DNA of 64,000 bases, from the NCBI RefSeq assembly GCF_000688455.1, contig NZ_JIAL01000001.1, forward strand, positions 3,503,001 through 3,567,000. Reading direction: 5' to 3'. Source of the stretch: Pseudacidobacterium ailaaui. Its GTDB lineage: Bacteria; Acidobacteriota; Terriglobia; Terriglobales; Acidobacteriaceae. The translations under genes and the position numbers were made by a program. Of the stretch, positions 9,321-17,368 are shown in pieces. The notes beneath the pieces were generated by a model. That model was given only the letters and a program-made list of their open reading frames with translations, did not search any database and was not told the DNA's origin. Numbering within the stretch: the first letter of the stretch is position 1; every line of letters starts with the position of its first letter.

Positions 9321-10662
9321 CCAACATCGCGGCAAAGAAGCCATCACAATCGTGGGTCCCGGGAAGGGTCTGCAGGCAGCCCCCTGACAGGGCCGTACTC
9401 TTCAACGTATCTGCCGCACCGGGCCGCAGGATGCCTGCCTGGTCCAGCCGATCAATTTCCTGCTCAAGAGAGACCAGTTGGAAATCTGGGTTGCGCTTTA
9501 AACACTCAGTGATGACATTTTCATTCTCTTCCGGTTCAAGTGAACAGGTAGAGTAGAGCAAACGTCCTCCGCGCTTCACACAGCGCAAAAGAGAAGAGAG
9601 AATTTCTATCTGGCGGTCCCGTTGCCTCAGCAATTCTGCTTCCGTAAGTCGATGACGAATCTCAGGGTTGCGGCCTAGCGTTCCGGTGCCGCTGCAGGGA
9701 GCATCACAGAGGACCAGATCGTATTCCGCAGACATGTCATGCATCGCGGCATCGATGACCCGATATCTCAGCTGCTTCAGGCGAGGGTCTGAGGCAAAAA
9801 GCATCTGCATTTGTGCCAGGCGCTTTCTGCTGACATCACAGGCAAGTATTTGCGCATCCGGATTCCGCTCGGCGAGTATCGCAGTCTTTCCCCCCGGCGC
9901 AGCGCAGCCATCGAGAATCCGGCGTCCCTTGCCTGCAAGCTCAGCTACCAGTTGCGACCCTTCGTCCTGAATCCGAACCACACCGTCCCGAAAGGCTTTA
10001 CTTGAAGTAACGTCACCGGAGAGAATGCGGCATACATTCTGAAGAAATTTGCCGGGAGCAACGCCTAGGCCCTCTTCGAGCAATCTGCACTCTGCATCTT
10101 GTGTGCAAAGTCTGACATACACCGGTGCAGGAAGTTGATTATATTGGCAGATGGCCTTTGCACCTTCGAAACCAAAGTGCCGGACCCAGCGCTCAACGAT
10201 CCATTGCGGGTGGGCGTAGACCCGTGCCAAACGAGACGGATCTGTAACATTTATGGTTTCTTTCTGTTCGACCTCCGCAGCGATTTTCCGCAAAACGGCA
10301 TTGACCATTCCGGCCGCAAAACGGTTGCCGGACTTCTTCGCCAGCTCGACACTCTCGCCAATTGCAGCGTAAGCGGGTATGCGGTCCAGATAAAGCAGCT
10401 GAAAGACCCCCAATCGCATGGCGACTCGTATGCCGGCATCCAGGACCGCTCGTGGCCGGGTCAAGCGGGCGTTGATGGTTTCATCCAGTGCAGATTGCCA
10501 CCGTAATGTACCCAACACAAGATTTGTGGCCAGATTTCGGTCAGCCGCAGACAACTTGCTGATCGATGCGTGGTACAGCAACCCATCGCTTCGCTTTTGG
10601 TCGCGCTCGATTGCAAGGAGGACCTCAAAGGCCGCCTTTCGCGCTGGAGCAACACCTTTCAT
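9304..10662 (-). CDS. rsmB: 16S rRNA (cytosine-967-C5)-methyltransferase RsmB
   Basis: RsmB methylates C967 of 16S rRNA using SAM. The 452-aa product has the N-terminal NusB-like RNA-binding domain (about 1-140: ARKAAFEVLLAIERDQKRSD, LVLGTLRWQSALD). A Rossmann methyltransferase follows, with SAM motif ILDGCAAPGGKTAILAE and the two family cysteines in DAPCSGTGTLGRNPE and STCSLEPEENE. The start overlaps the end of fmt by 4 bases (ATGA), so the pair is co-translated. The last 17 bases overlap the 3' end of the convergent PASTA gene, leaving no room for a terminator between them. Confidence 0.95.
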   Translation of the reverse strand: MKGVAPARKAAFEVLLAIERDQKRSDGLLYHASISKLSAADRNLATNLVLGTLRWQSALDETINARLTRPRAVLDAGIRVAMRLGVFQLLYLDRIPAYAAIGESVELAKKSGNRFAAGMVNAVLRKIAAEVEQKETINVTDPSRLARVYAHPQWIVERWVRHFGFEGAKAICQYNQLPAPVYVRLCTQDAECRLLEEGLGVAPGKFLQNVCRILSGDVTSSKAFRDGVVRIQDEGSQLVAELAGKGRRILDGCAAPGGKTAILAERNPDAQILACDVSRKRLAQMQMLFASDPRLKQLRYRVIDAAMHDMSAEYDLVLCDAPCSGTGTLGRNPEIRHRLTEAELLRQRDRQIEILSSLLRCVKRGGRLLYSTCSLEPEENENVITECLKRNPDFQLVSLEQEIDRLDQAGILRPGAADTLKSTALSGGCLQTLPGTHDCDGFFAAMLVNGLP

Positions 10663-11594
10663 CCGAGCCGTTCGCCATTGCGGACCTGATGACCACGCAT
10701 AAAATCTGCGGCAGGCATCCGTCTCTTGCCCTCAAGCTGGACTTCCAAAAGCTCCAGTCGTGTGTTCTTGCCGCAATCAACAAACAGGCGGTCACGATCC
10801 GTCAGCATACGGGCGGGAAGGCTTTCCTCTCCGCGCAGTTCCATGGGCATCATACGGTGAAAAACAAGTTTCTTACCACGGAATTGCGTATAAATTCCCG
10901 GCCACGGCTGAAAGCCACGCCAGCGGTTATAAATTTCAATGGCCGGGCGCGAGAAGTCAATCCGTCCATCTTCTCGCTTCAGAACAGGAGCAAGCGTGGC
11001 CTTGCTTTCATCTTGTTTTTGCGGCGTAATCGTGGACAATGCGAGCGCTTCCAGTGCTTCCGCCATGAGATCTGCGCCCATCGATGCAAGCAGCGGGAAG
11101 ATGTCTTCCGCCGTCTGGTCCGGAGCAATCGGCAATTCACGCTGGAGAAGAATATCGCCGGTGTCCAACCCCTCGTCCAGACGCATGATCGTGGCCCCTG
11201 TTACCGGTTCCCCATTAGCGATCGCCCACTGGATGGGCGCAGCACCACGATATTTGGGCAATAGAGACGCGTGAAGATTCAGATTGCCGTACTTGGGCAA
11301 ATCAAGCATCCACTTCGGAATGATCCTCCCATAGGCCACAACAATGATGGCTTCAGGTTGGATTTCTTCCAGTTGCGCCCGAAGACCGGCATTTGTTTTG
11401 ATCTTTTCCGGCTGTACCACCGAAATCCCTGCCTGCATGGCCGCGAGCTTTACGGGAGGTGCTACCAGATTCATGCCTCTTCCTTGGGGGCGATCAGGCT
11501 GCGTCAAAACCAGACGAATGTCATGTCCGGCACGGAGAAGTGTGTGCAACGTAGGAACAGCAAATTGGGGAGTACCACAAAAAACAAGTCTCAT
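10659..11594 (-). CDS. fmt: Methionyl-tRNA formyltransferase
   Basis: Fmt formylates initiator Met-tRNA using 10-formyl-THF. The N-terminal catalytic domain is clear: MRLVFCGTPQFAVPTL, LTQPDRPQGRG, VVAYGRIIP and the active-site block NLHASLLPKYRGAAPIQWAI (Asn/His) with GATIMRLDEGLDTGDIL. The C-terminal OB-like tRNA-binding domain follows (IEIYNRWRGFQPWPG). Length is 311 aa, as expected. It is coupled to rsmB, a standard pairing. The usual upstream def gene is not present; the preceding gene is an unknown coiled-coil membrane protein 32 bp away. Confidence 0.96.
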   Translation of the reverse strand: MRLVFCGTPQFAVPTLHTLLRAGHDIRLVLTQPDRPQGRGMNLVAPPVKLAAMQAGISVVQPEKIKTNAGLRAQLEEIQPEAIIVVAYGRIIPKWMLDLPKYGNLNLHASLLPKYRGAAPIQWAIANGEPVTGATIMRLDEGLDTGDILLQRELPIAPDQTAEDIFPLLASMGADLMAEALEALALSTITPQKQDESKATLAPVLKREDGRIDFSRPAIEIYNRWRGFQPWPGIYTQFRGKKLVFHRMMPMELRGEESLPARMLTDRDRLFVDCGKNTRLELLEVQLEGKRRMPAADFMRGHQVRNGERLG

Positions 11595-11626
11595 GCCTGG
11601 ACTGCACTCGCTCTACAGTTTTCTTT

Positions 11627-12133
11627 CTATCGTTTTGCTATGAAGAAAATCGCCCCGGCAACCACCAGAACAAATAAAACTGCCAGAGATGCTGTGGTGC
11701 GCAATATAAGTGTCCGAAGCGAACGAAGCTCTTCGGCCAGTTCAGTCTGTTGCAAGGCGTTTCGCTCGACTGACTGGCGCAGCAAAAGGATTTGTTCTTC
11801 GAACCGCTTCAGTTCAAGGCCGTGGCCTTGAACAGAAAGCAGCAGGTCGCGATGACTTGCCTCGATTTCCTCCAGCTCCTGCCGTATCTCCGAATGTCCG
11901 TCTGAGGAAGAAGATCCCGGTCCAGCGGCAAGTGTCAGCAGGTTGGCTAGAATCTGTGCGGCACCGTGGTCCACCATACGCAGCCCGCCCGTAAGATAGG
12001 GCACGATCGGCCCCAGTTTGCTCAGGCGGCGCATCCATCTCTTACGCGACGATTCAACAGCAGGTTCTTCCTGCCGGGGCGAGGGCGCTGCTGGCTCTGT
12101 TTGTGTACTGATTGCATTCTGCATCTTTTTCAT
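11627..12133 (-). CDS. Hypothetical coiled-coil protein with C-terminal membrane anchor
   Basis: No family was recognised. The 168-aa product has a Pro/Glu-rich N-terminus, a basic stretch (SRKRWMRRL) and a moderately hydrophobic region around residues 40-70. From about 80 to 140 it is a strongly charged heptad-like coiled coil (QELEEIEASHRDLLL, RFEEQILLLRQSVERNALQQTELAEELRSL). A C-terminal transmembrane helix follows (about 147-165, ASLAVLFVLVVAGAIFFIA). A tail-anchored topology is suggested. It lies between the acetyltransferase-like membrane gene and fmt on the same strand. Confidence 0.7.
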   Translation of the reverse strand: MKKMQNAISTQTEPAAPSPRQEEPAVESSRKRWMRRLSKLGPIVPYLTGGLRMVDHGAAQILANLLTLAAGPGSSSSDGHSEIRQELEEIEASHRDLLLSVQGHGLELKRFEEQILLLRQSVERNALQQTELAEELRSLRTLILRTTASLAVLFVLVVAGAIFFIAKR

Positions 12134-12169
12134 TCTCTCAAAAATAGATGCAAGGCAATGGTCCCTTGC

Positions 12170-13318
12170 TCAGATCTTGATGAAGATCTTTTTCCGATAG
12201 AGGACAAGGACCGGCAGAAAGCATACGGCGACGAAGGCAAGCGAATAAAGCAGCGCGCCAAAGGCTGCGTCCGGAACTTTCCCGAACACGCTGGGATAAA
12301 CCATCTGGCCAATCGACTTATGTGTCGCACCGAATTTGAAGGTCCATAGCGTAGGCGCCAGCAGCTCAGAGAAAACGTAGGCTGCGATCGCATTAGAACC
12401 GAAGACAATCCAGGGGAAGGTCCAGCCCCGGGTCCATTTTTTGATTTCAATCAGCCAGTAGCAGACGGCAAGTCCCAGGAGCGACCATCCTCCAGCAAAA
12501 AGTACATAGGAACTGGTCCAGAGTTTTTTATTGATAGGAAACCAGTATCCCCAGATCTTACCCAGCAACAAACAGACGATGGCCGCAGCAAACAGTCCTG
12601 CGCATTTGGTCCGAGTGGCCCTTTCCGCTCGCAGCCAGAGTGCGGTAAGCATACCAAGAATGGCCGTCCCCAATGCGGGAAGGTTACTAAGCAGCCCTTC
12701 TGGATCGCGTGTACCCTCATAAAGCCTTCCTGGAAAGATGTGGCGGTCCAGATAGGCGACCCAGTTTGCGTCTTTGTCGAGAAATGGAATGTCCCGCCCA
12801 GGCAGGCCGTATCCCGGGACCGGGACCCAACGCATGATGATCCAGTAAGCGATGAGACAAAAAACTAGGACACCAATTTTGCTTTTTGCCCCGCGGTCCC
12901 ATAGCTCCAGAACGGCGGCAATGAGCAGGCAGACTGCAAAGCGCTGCAAAACGCCATAAATACGCAGTGTACCAAGATGAAAAAATGGGTAACCATTGAC
13001 GACCAGGCCCAATAGGAACAGAACGATAGACCGGCGTACAGCATGAGCAAAGATAGAACTTTTCGATTCACCTTTTTTGAGGCGAGACTCAAAGGAAAAT
13101 ACCAGCGAAACTCCGGCAACGAACAAAAACGTCGGGAAAACAAGGTCCGTGGGAGTCCAGCCATTCCAGTCGATATGGTGAAGCGGCCAGTAAGAATATT
13201 CGTTGCCGTTGTTCACCAGAATCATGAAGGCAATGGTAAGCCCGCGTAACACATCAAGAGAGACCAGGCGGGTTTTCATTCCAGCCATGGAGGGATTTGA
13301 GACAACAGTAGCGCTCAT
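12170..13318 (-). CDS. Multi-pass membrane acyltransferase-like protein (HGSNAT/NagX-like, DUF5009 type)
   Basis: The 382-aa polytopic protein (about ten membrane helices) begins with RLVSLDVLRGLTIAFMILVNNGNEYSYWPLHHIDWNGW and TDLVFPTFLFVAGVSLVFSF. These are the hallmark segments of the heparan-alpha-glucosaminide N-acetyltransferase-like family that moves acetyl groups across membranes onto amino sugars. The conserved His of PLHHIDW is present. In bacteria such genes often accompany glycan catabolism; here no glycan-use genes adjoin it. Substrate and direction are unknown. The start at 13318 is the first ATG; MKTRLVSLD at 13276 is a possible shorter start. Confidence 0.82.
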   Translation of the reverse strand: MSATVVSNPSMAGMKTRLVSLDVLRGLTIAFMILVNNGNEYSYWPLHHIDWNGWTPTDLVFPTFLFVAGVSLVFSFESRLKKGESKSSIFAHAVRRSIVLFLLGLVVNGYPFFHLGTLRIYGVLQRFAVCLLIAAVLELWDRGAKSKIGVLVFCLIAYWIIMRWVPVPGYGLPGRDIPFLDKDANWVAYLDRHIFPGRLYEGTRDPEGLLSNLPALGTAILGMLTALWLRAERATRTKCAGLFAAAIVCLLLGKIWGYWFPINKKLWTSSYVLFAGGWSLLGLAVCYWLIEIKKWTRGWTFPWIVFGSNAIAAYVFSELLAPTLWTFKFGATHKSIGQMVYPSVFGKVPDAAFGALLYSLAFVAVCFLPVLVLYRKKIFIKI

Positions 13319-13406
13319 TTTCGTATGAAGGCTACTGTAACGCGGAACGCGTAAATAGAAAAGCCACCTGATCCATTCGCCCTGCTGCCTGGCTTCTGGG
13401 AGAGGT

Positions 13407-13526
13407 TTATTTTCGGCTTCTGCCTTTCAAATGAAAGCCGTGCTGGGAAAGACGATCTCCGCTCCACAGCACGGCGATGAGAAAGAAAAAGACGAGCGCC
13501 GTCATAATTCCAAGAAGGGCTGCCAT
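13407..13526 (-). CDS. Small single-pass membrane protein (39 aa), unannotated type
   Basis: A short frame encodes MAALLGIMTALVFFFLIAVL followed by a polar, basic tail (WSGDRLSQHGFHLKGRSRK). A strong AAGGAGG Shine-Dalgarno sits four bases before the ATG. The hydrophobic stretch of about 19 residues would span the membrane once, with the positively charged tail probably cytoplasmic. It lies 53 bp downstream of nrdB on the same strand and 88 bp upstream of the acetyltransferase-like gene. No homologue was recognised; the call rests on the ribosome binding site, helix and charge pattern. Confidence 0.6.
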   Translation of the reverse strand: MAALLGIMTALVFFFLIAVLWSGDRLSQHGFHLKGRSRK

Positions 13527-13579
13527 AGGGCCTCCTTGCCTAGGTATTTTAGACCGGAGACCCTGTGACAAAGGTTGGC

Positions 13580-14617
13580 TCAGAACTCATCGTGAAACGT
13601 AACCTCTCCCTGGACAGCTACCTGGTAGGCGGAAACACGGCGTTCAAAGAAATTCGTCAGTTCCTGGACATCCTGCAAATCCATGAAAGGAAATGGATTT
13701 TTTGAGCCAAAGACAGCGGAAATTCCCAGTCGCTGCAGACGCGCATCCGCTACGTATTGAAGATATTCGCGCATGTCCTTCAGGGAAAGACCGGCAACCC
13801 CGCCGGAGAGCAGGTCCTCTGCAAACTGAGCTTCACAATCCACGGCCTCCTTTAACATAGCAATGACCTGCTCTTCCATCGTTTTGTCAAAGAGATGCGG
13901 ATGCTGCGTGCGGACGGTCTTTACCACCTCAAAGGCAAACTCAAGGTGGCAGCTTTCATCACGGAAGACCCAGTTGGTCCCAGTTGCAAGTCCATGCAAA
14001 AGACCTTTGCTCCGCAGGAAGTACACATAAGCAAAAGCTGCGAAGAAGAACAGGCCCTCGATGCATCCGGCAAAACAGATAAGGTTAAGTAGAAACTGTC
14101 GGCGTTCTTCTTCCGTTTTTAATGTGTCGAGCTGCTGAATGGAATCCATCCACTTCATGCAGAACTGTGCCTTCTTTGCAATAGACGGAATATTTTCAAC
14201 CGCGGCAAAGGCCTCGGCCCGCGCCGCAGGATCAGGGATGTAATTGTCCAGCAGCGTGAGATAGAACTGCACGTGGACGGCCTCTTCAAAGAGCTGTCGC
14301 GAAAGATACAAACGGGCTTCAGGAGAATTGATATGCCGGTAAAGATTGAGCACGAGATTGTTGGAGACGATCGAGTCTCCTGTGGCGAAGAAGGCCACTA
14401 GGCGCTGAATCAGATGCCGTTCAGCCGGTGTGAGCTTCGCGCGCAGGTCAGCAAGATCGGTAGAAAAATCTACTTCTTCGACGGTCCAGGTGTTGCGGAT
14501 TCCGTCTTTGAACATCTCAAAGAAAACGGGATAACGCATAGGCCGCAATGTGAGACAAAGTCCAGGATCGAGGATGGAATCAGGGACCTTTACGGACGAT
14601 TCTGTAACAATGGACAT
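13580..14617 (-). CDS. nrdB: Ribonucleoside-diphosphate reductase class I, beta (radical) subunit
   Basis: NrdB houses the di-metal centre that generates the radical for ribonucleotide reduction by NrdA. The 345-aa protein retains the metal-ligand pattern: Asp in FFATGDSIVSNNL, Glu-x-x-His in FEEAVHVQFYLTLL, Glu in EGLFFFAAFAYVYFL and Glu-x-x-His in RDESCHLEFA. The tyrosine four residues after the first His lies at the radical-tyrosine position, so a Tyr radical (rather than the Tyr-less class Ic type) is possible. The C-terminus FHDEF resembles the NrdA-docking tail. It follows nrdA by 12 bp. Confidence 0.95.
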   Translation of the reverse strand: MSIVTESSVKVPDSILDPGLCLTLRPMRYPVFFEMFKDGIRNTWTVEEVDFSTDLADLRAKLTPAERHLIQRLVAFFATGDSIVSNNLVLNLYRHINSPEARLYLSRQLFEEAVHVQFYLTLLDNYIPDPAARAEAFAAVENIPSIAKKAQFCMKWMDSIQQLDTLKTEEERRQFLLNLICFAGCIEGLFFFAAFAYVYFLRSKGLLHGLATGTNWVFRDESCHLEFAFEVVKTVRTQHPHLFDKTMEEQVIAMLKEAVDCEAQFAEDLLSGGVAGLSLKDMREYLQYVADARLQRLGISAVFGSKNPFPFMDLQDVQELTNFFERRVSAYQVAVQGEVTFHDEF

Positions 14618-14629
14618 GAATTTTCTCCT

Positions 14630-16999
14630 TTACTGGCAGGCTTCGCAGGATTCCGGATTTTCCAAAGAGCAGGCAATGGCTCCTGAGCTTTGCTGAACAG
14701 TGGTTTTTGCAATGCGCGTGGCCGGACGCGAACGCAGATAGTAGGTGGTTTTGATGCCGCTCTTCCAGGCATACATGTACATTGAGCTCAGTCGGCCAAT
14801 GTTGGGAGACTCAGCAAAGAGATTCAGCGACTGGCTCTGGTCGATCCAGGGGGCGCGAGCAGCAGCCATATCAATGATGGCCCGCATGGGCAATTCCCAG
14901 ACCGTGCGATAAATCTGGCGGAGATCTTTCGGTAATTCTTCGATGTTTTGAACAGAGCCCTCAGCCAGCTTGATCCGCGCGCGCATTTCCTCTGTCCATA
15001 GGCCCAGTTTTTTCAGCTCTTCGACGAGATACCGGTTCACTTGAAGGAATTCACCTGAGAGGGTTTCTCGCTTAAAGAGGTTTGAGACCTGGGGCTCAAT
15101 ACATTCGTAGCAGCCGACAATGGAGGCAATGGTCGCTGTAGGCGCAATGGCAATCAGAAGCGAATTACGCAGGCCATATTGGCGGATCCGCTGCTTGAGT
15201 GCGTCCCATCGCCCTTGATTGGCTGGAGTGATACCCCAGAGATCAAATTGCAGTTTGCCCAGCGCAGCACGGGTCTCGCTGAAGGCCGGATGCGGGCCTT
15301 GCTTTTCCGCCAGATGGCAGGAGGCACTGAGGGCATGAAAGTAAATTTCTTCCTGAATTTGCGAAGAAAGAGCAGATGCTTCTGGCGAATCAAACGGCAG
15401 GCCAAGCTGGAAAAAGACGTCCTGCAGCCCCATGATACCAAGCCCGACAGGACGCCAGCGGTGATTGGCAGACGCTGCTTTTTCCACGGGGTAGTAGTTA
15501 ATGTCAATCACGCGGTCGAGCATCGGAATCGCTGCGCGTACGGTACGCGCAAGTTTTTCAAAATCAAAGCTTCCGTTTACAACGTGTCGGGCAAGATTGA
15601 TTGATCCCAAATTGCAGACAGCAGTTTCTGCCGAAGAGGTGACTTCGGTGATTTCTGTGCACAAATTTGAGAGATGCACGACGTTTTCCGGCCTTCCCGT
15701 CTGATTGCATTTCAGGTTCGTTGTGTCCTTGAAGGTCATCCAGCCATTGCCGGTTTCGGCAAGCGTGCGCATCATGCGTGCATAAAGGTCGCGGGCCTTT
15801 ATCTGCTTTGTATAAAGCTTCTGCGCCTCAGCTTCCTCATAAGCAGCTTCAAAGGCTTCACCATAAAGGTCGGGAAAATGAGGGACAACTTTAGGATCAA
15901 ACAGCGACCAGACCCCATCTGTCTCCACGCGACGCATAAAAAGGTCTGGTATCCAATTCGCCAGGTTCAGGTTGTACGTGCGGCGCGCATGGTCGCCCGT
16001 GTTGTCGCGAAGTTCCAGAAATTGTTCAATGTCAGCATGCCAGGGCTCCAGATAAACACAGCAAGCACCTTTACGCTTTCCTCCCTGATTGACCGCAGAC
16101 ACAGATGCATCGAGCGTGTGCAACCAGGGAACGATGCCATTGGAGAGACCATTCGTCGCACGGATCAAAGATCCTTCTGAGCGCACGCGATGGAAAGCCA
16201 GACCGATGCCCCCGGAAAACTTTGAGAGCATCGCCACCTGCTTGTAGGTGTCATAGATGGCCTCAAGCGAGTCTTGCGGGGAATCTATGAGATAACAGGA
16301 GGACATCTGTGCGTGACGGGTGCCGGAATTGAAGAGGGTCGGCGAACTGGGCATGTAATCGTGCGTAGCCATCAGGCGATAAAAATCTATGGCCTCATTT
16401 ACCGTAACTGCCAGTCCGCAGGAGACACGCATAAAGAAATACTGCGGCGTTTCTATTACCTTGCGCGTAATGGGATGCCGCAGCAAATAGCGGTCATACA
16501 CAGTGCGCAGACCAAAGTATTCAAATCGATCAGAAAACTCCTCATCCACTGCATGGTTAAGCTTCCGCGCGTTCTGAACAACAAAATCATAGGTGGCGCG
16601 GCCAATCAGAGCTTCCTGATGGCCCATCTCAATGGATTGCGAAAACGAGTAAATGTTCTGGCCAGAAACTTCTTTCACAATGGTGGAAAGCAGCAAGCGC
16701 GCCGCGAGCCTGGAATACTCCGGCTCTTCAGCAATCAGCGAAGCCGCGGTTTGAATCGAGATTGCATCGAGCTCCCGTGTGGTAGCACCGTTGTAAAGCC
16801 CCCCTATTGTGCGGCTGGCGACGCGCATCGGGTCCACGTGCGTCAGACCATGGCAGCATCGCTGCACGGCACGCACGATCTTGTTCACATCGACAGGTTC
16901 AAGTGAACCGTTGCGCTTGCGCACCTGCATCTGTGGTGCAGGCTCAGGCTGTGGAAAGTCTGGTGCGATCTCAGCAAGTGTTGTCTGCAATTCAGGCAC
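14630..16999 (-). CDS. nrdA: Ribonucleoside-diphosphate reductase class I, alpha (catalytic) subunit
   Basis: NrdA reduces NDPs to dNDPs. It has an N-terminal ATP-cone (from MQVRKRNGSLEPVDVNKIVRAV), the catalytic barrel with SSCYLIDS, NLCTEITE and CNLGSINLARHV, PTATIASIVGCYECIEP, and the C-terminal redox pair CSLENPESCEACQ. The frame stays open up to 17167, but that end lies inside the cobalamin riboswitch. I place the start at GTG 16999, which has AAGGA seven bases upstream (789 aa). ATG 17062 after GAGGGGAG is the alternative. Expression is probably under B12 control through the leader. The ATP-cone implies dATP feedback. Confidence 0.94.
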   Translation of the reverse strand: MPELQTTLAEIAPDFPQPEPAPQMQVRKRNGSLEPVDVNKIVRAVQRCCHGLTHVDPMRVASRTIGGLYNGATTRELDAISIQTAASLIAEEPEYSRLAARLLLSTIVKEVSGQNIYSFSQSIEMGHQEALIGRATYDFVVQNARKLNHAVDEEFSDRFEYFGLRTVYDRYLLRHPITRKVIETPQYFFMRVSCGLAVTVNEAIDFYRLMATHDYMPSSPTLFNSGTRHAQMSSCYLIDSPQDSLEAIYDTYKQVAMLSKFSGGIGLAFHRVRSEGSLIRATNGLSNGIVPWLHTLDASVSAVNQGGKRKGACCVYLEPWHADIEQFLELRDNTGDHARRTYNLNLANWIPDLFMRRVETDGVWSLFDPKVVPHFPDLYGEAFEAAYEEAEAQKLYTKQIKARDLYARMMRTLAETGNGWMTFKDTTNLKCNQTGRPENVVHLSNLCTEITEVTSSAETAVCNLGSINLARHVVNGSFDFEKLARTVRAAIPMLDRVIDINYYPVEKAASANHRWRPVGLGIMGLQDVFFQLGLPFDSPEASALSSQIQEEIYFHALSASCHLAEKQGPHPAFSETRAALGKLQFDLWGITPANQGRWDALKQRIRQYGLRNSLLIAIAPTATIASIVGCYECIEPQVSNLFKRETLSGEFLQVNRYLVEELKKLGLWTEEMRARIKLAEGSVQNIEELPKDLRQIYRTVWELPMRAIIDMAAARAPWIDQSQSLNLFAESPNIGRLSSMYMYAWKSGIKTTYYLRSRPATRIAKTTVQQSSGAIACSLENPESCEACQ

Positions 17000-17015
17000 G
17001 GAAATTTCCTTTCCG
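16999..17015 (-). promoter_or_regulatory. Hairpin enclosing the nrdA Shine-Dalgarno
   Basis: On the transcript, CGGAAA-GGAAA-UUUCCG forms a perfect 6-bp stem whose loop holds part of the purine-rich ribosome site and whose last G is the first base of the proposed GTG start. An upstream CUUUCCGUC (17044-17052) could compete for the CGGAAA arm. This looks like a translational expression platform for the riboswitch, which is an inference. Confidence 0.4.
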
Positions 17016-17098
17016 CCTGAGAGGTGAGACTGGACAGGAAAATGACGGAAAGAGACCATCATCACCCGGCACTCCCCTCGGAGGCGCATGAGTGTCTC

Positions 17099-17277
17099 TC
17101 TGCGGCAGGTCTTCGGGCTTGCAGGCTTGTCCTTCCTACTTGCCTCCGCTTCCCGGCTTGGAGCCAAACCAGTGCGTCTGAATGAGGCTTTCGTTCCTGC
17201 TTACCGCTGCGGGGCAGCTCCGGATTTGCACCGGATTCCCTTTTCAGCCGGATGAAGATCCATCCAGCACCGCAAAG
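17099..17277 (-). ncRNA. Cobalamin riboswitch upstream of nrdAB
   Basis: Read on the minus strand, the ~180-nt leader contains the class hallmarks in order: GGGAATCCGGTGCAAATCCGG, AGCTGCCCCGCAGCGGTAAGC, CACTGGTTTGGCTCCAAGCCGGGAAG and the closing segment CCCGAAGACCTGCC. The P1 closing stem pairs GCGG near 17273 with CCGC near 17103. These match the conserved adenosylcobalamin riboswitch core. It lies directly before nrdA, and a promoter places the transcript start at its 5' edge. In known cases ligand binding represses the downstream gene. Confidence 0.92.
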
Positions 17278-17285
17278 GTAGACCA

Positions 17286-17315
17286 ACTATATCCTGTGTA
17301 GACTGTGGAAATCAA
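17286..17315 (-). promoter_or_regulatory. Predicted sigma-70-type promoter of the nrdAB leader
   Basis: TTGATT (17315-17310), an 18-bp spacer and TATAGT (17291-17286) put the start point near 17279, at the 5' end of the riboswitch. A sequence overlapping the -10 (17284-17299, ACACAGGATATAGTTG) matches the published NrdR-box consensus at about 12 of 16 positions, which would add dNTP-responsive repression; that is tentative. Confidence 0.5.
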
Positions 17316-17368
17316 CGCAAGATACTGCGGTATGATTGCATATCTTTCCGATCCAGAGCGCCAACGCT

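Noticed and set aside
17062-17167. Longer N-terminus of NrdA beginning at 17167
   Set aside because: The region up to 17099 is the cobalamin riboswitch and the encoded residues resemble no NrdA.
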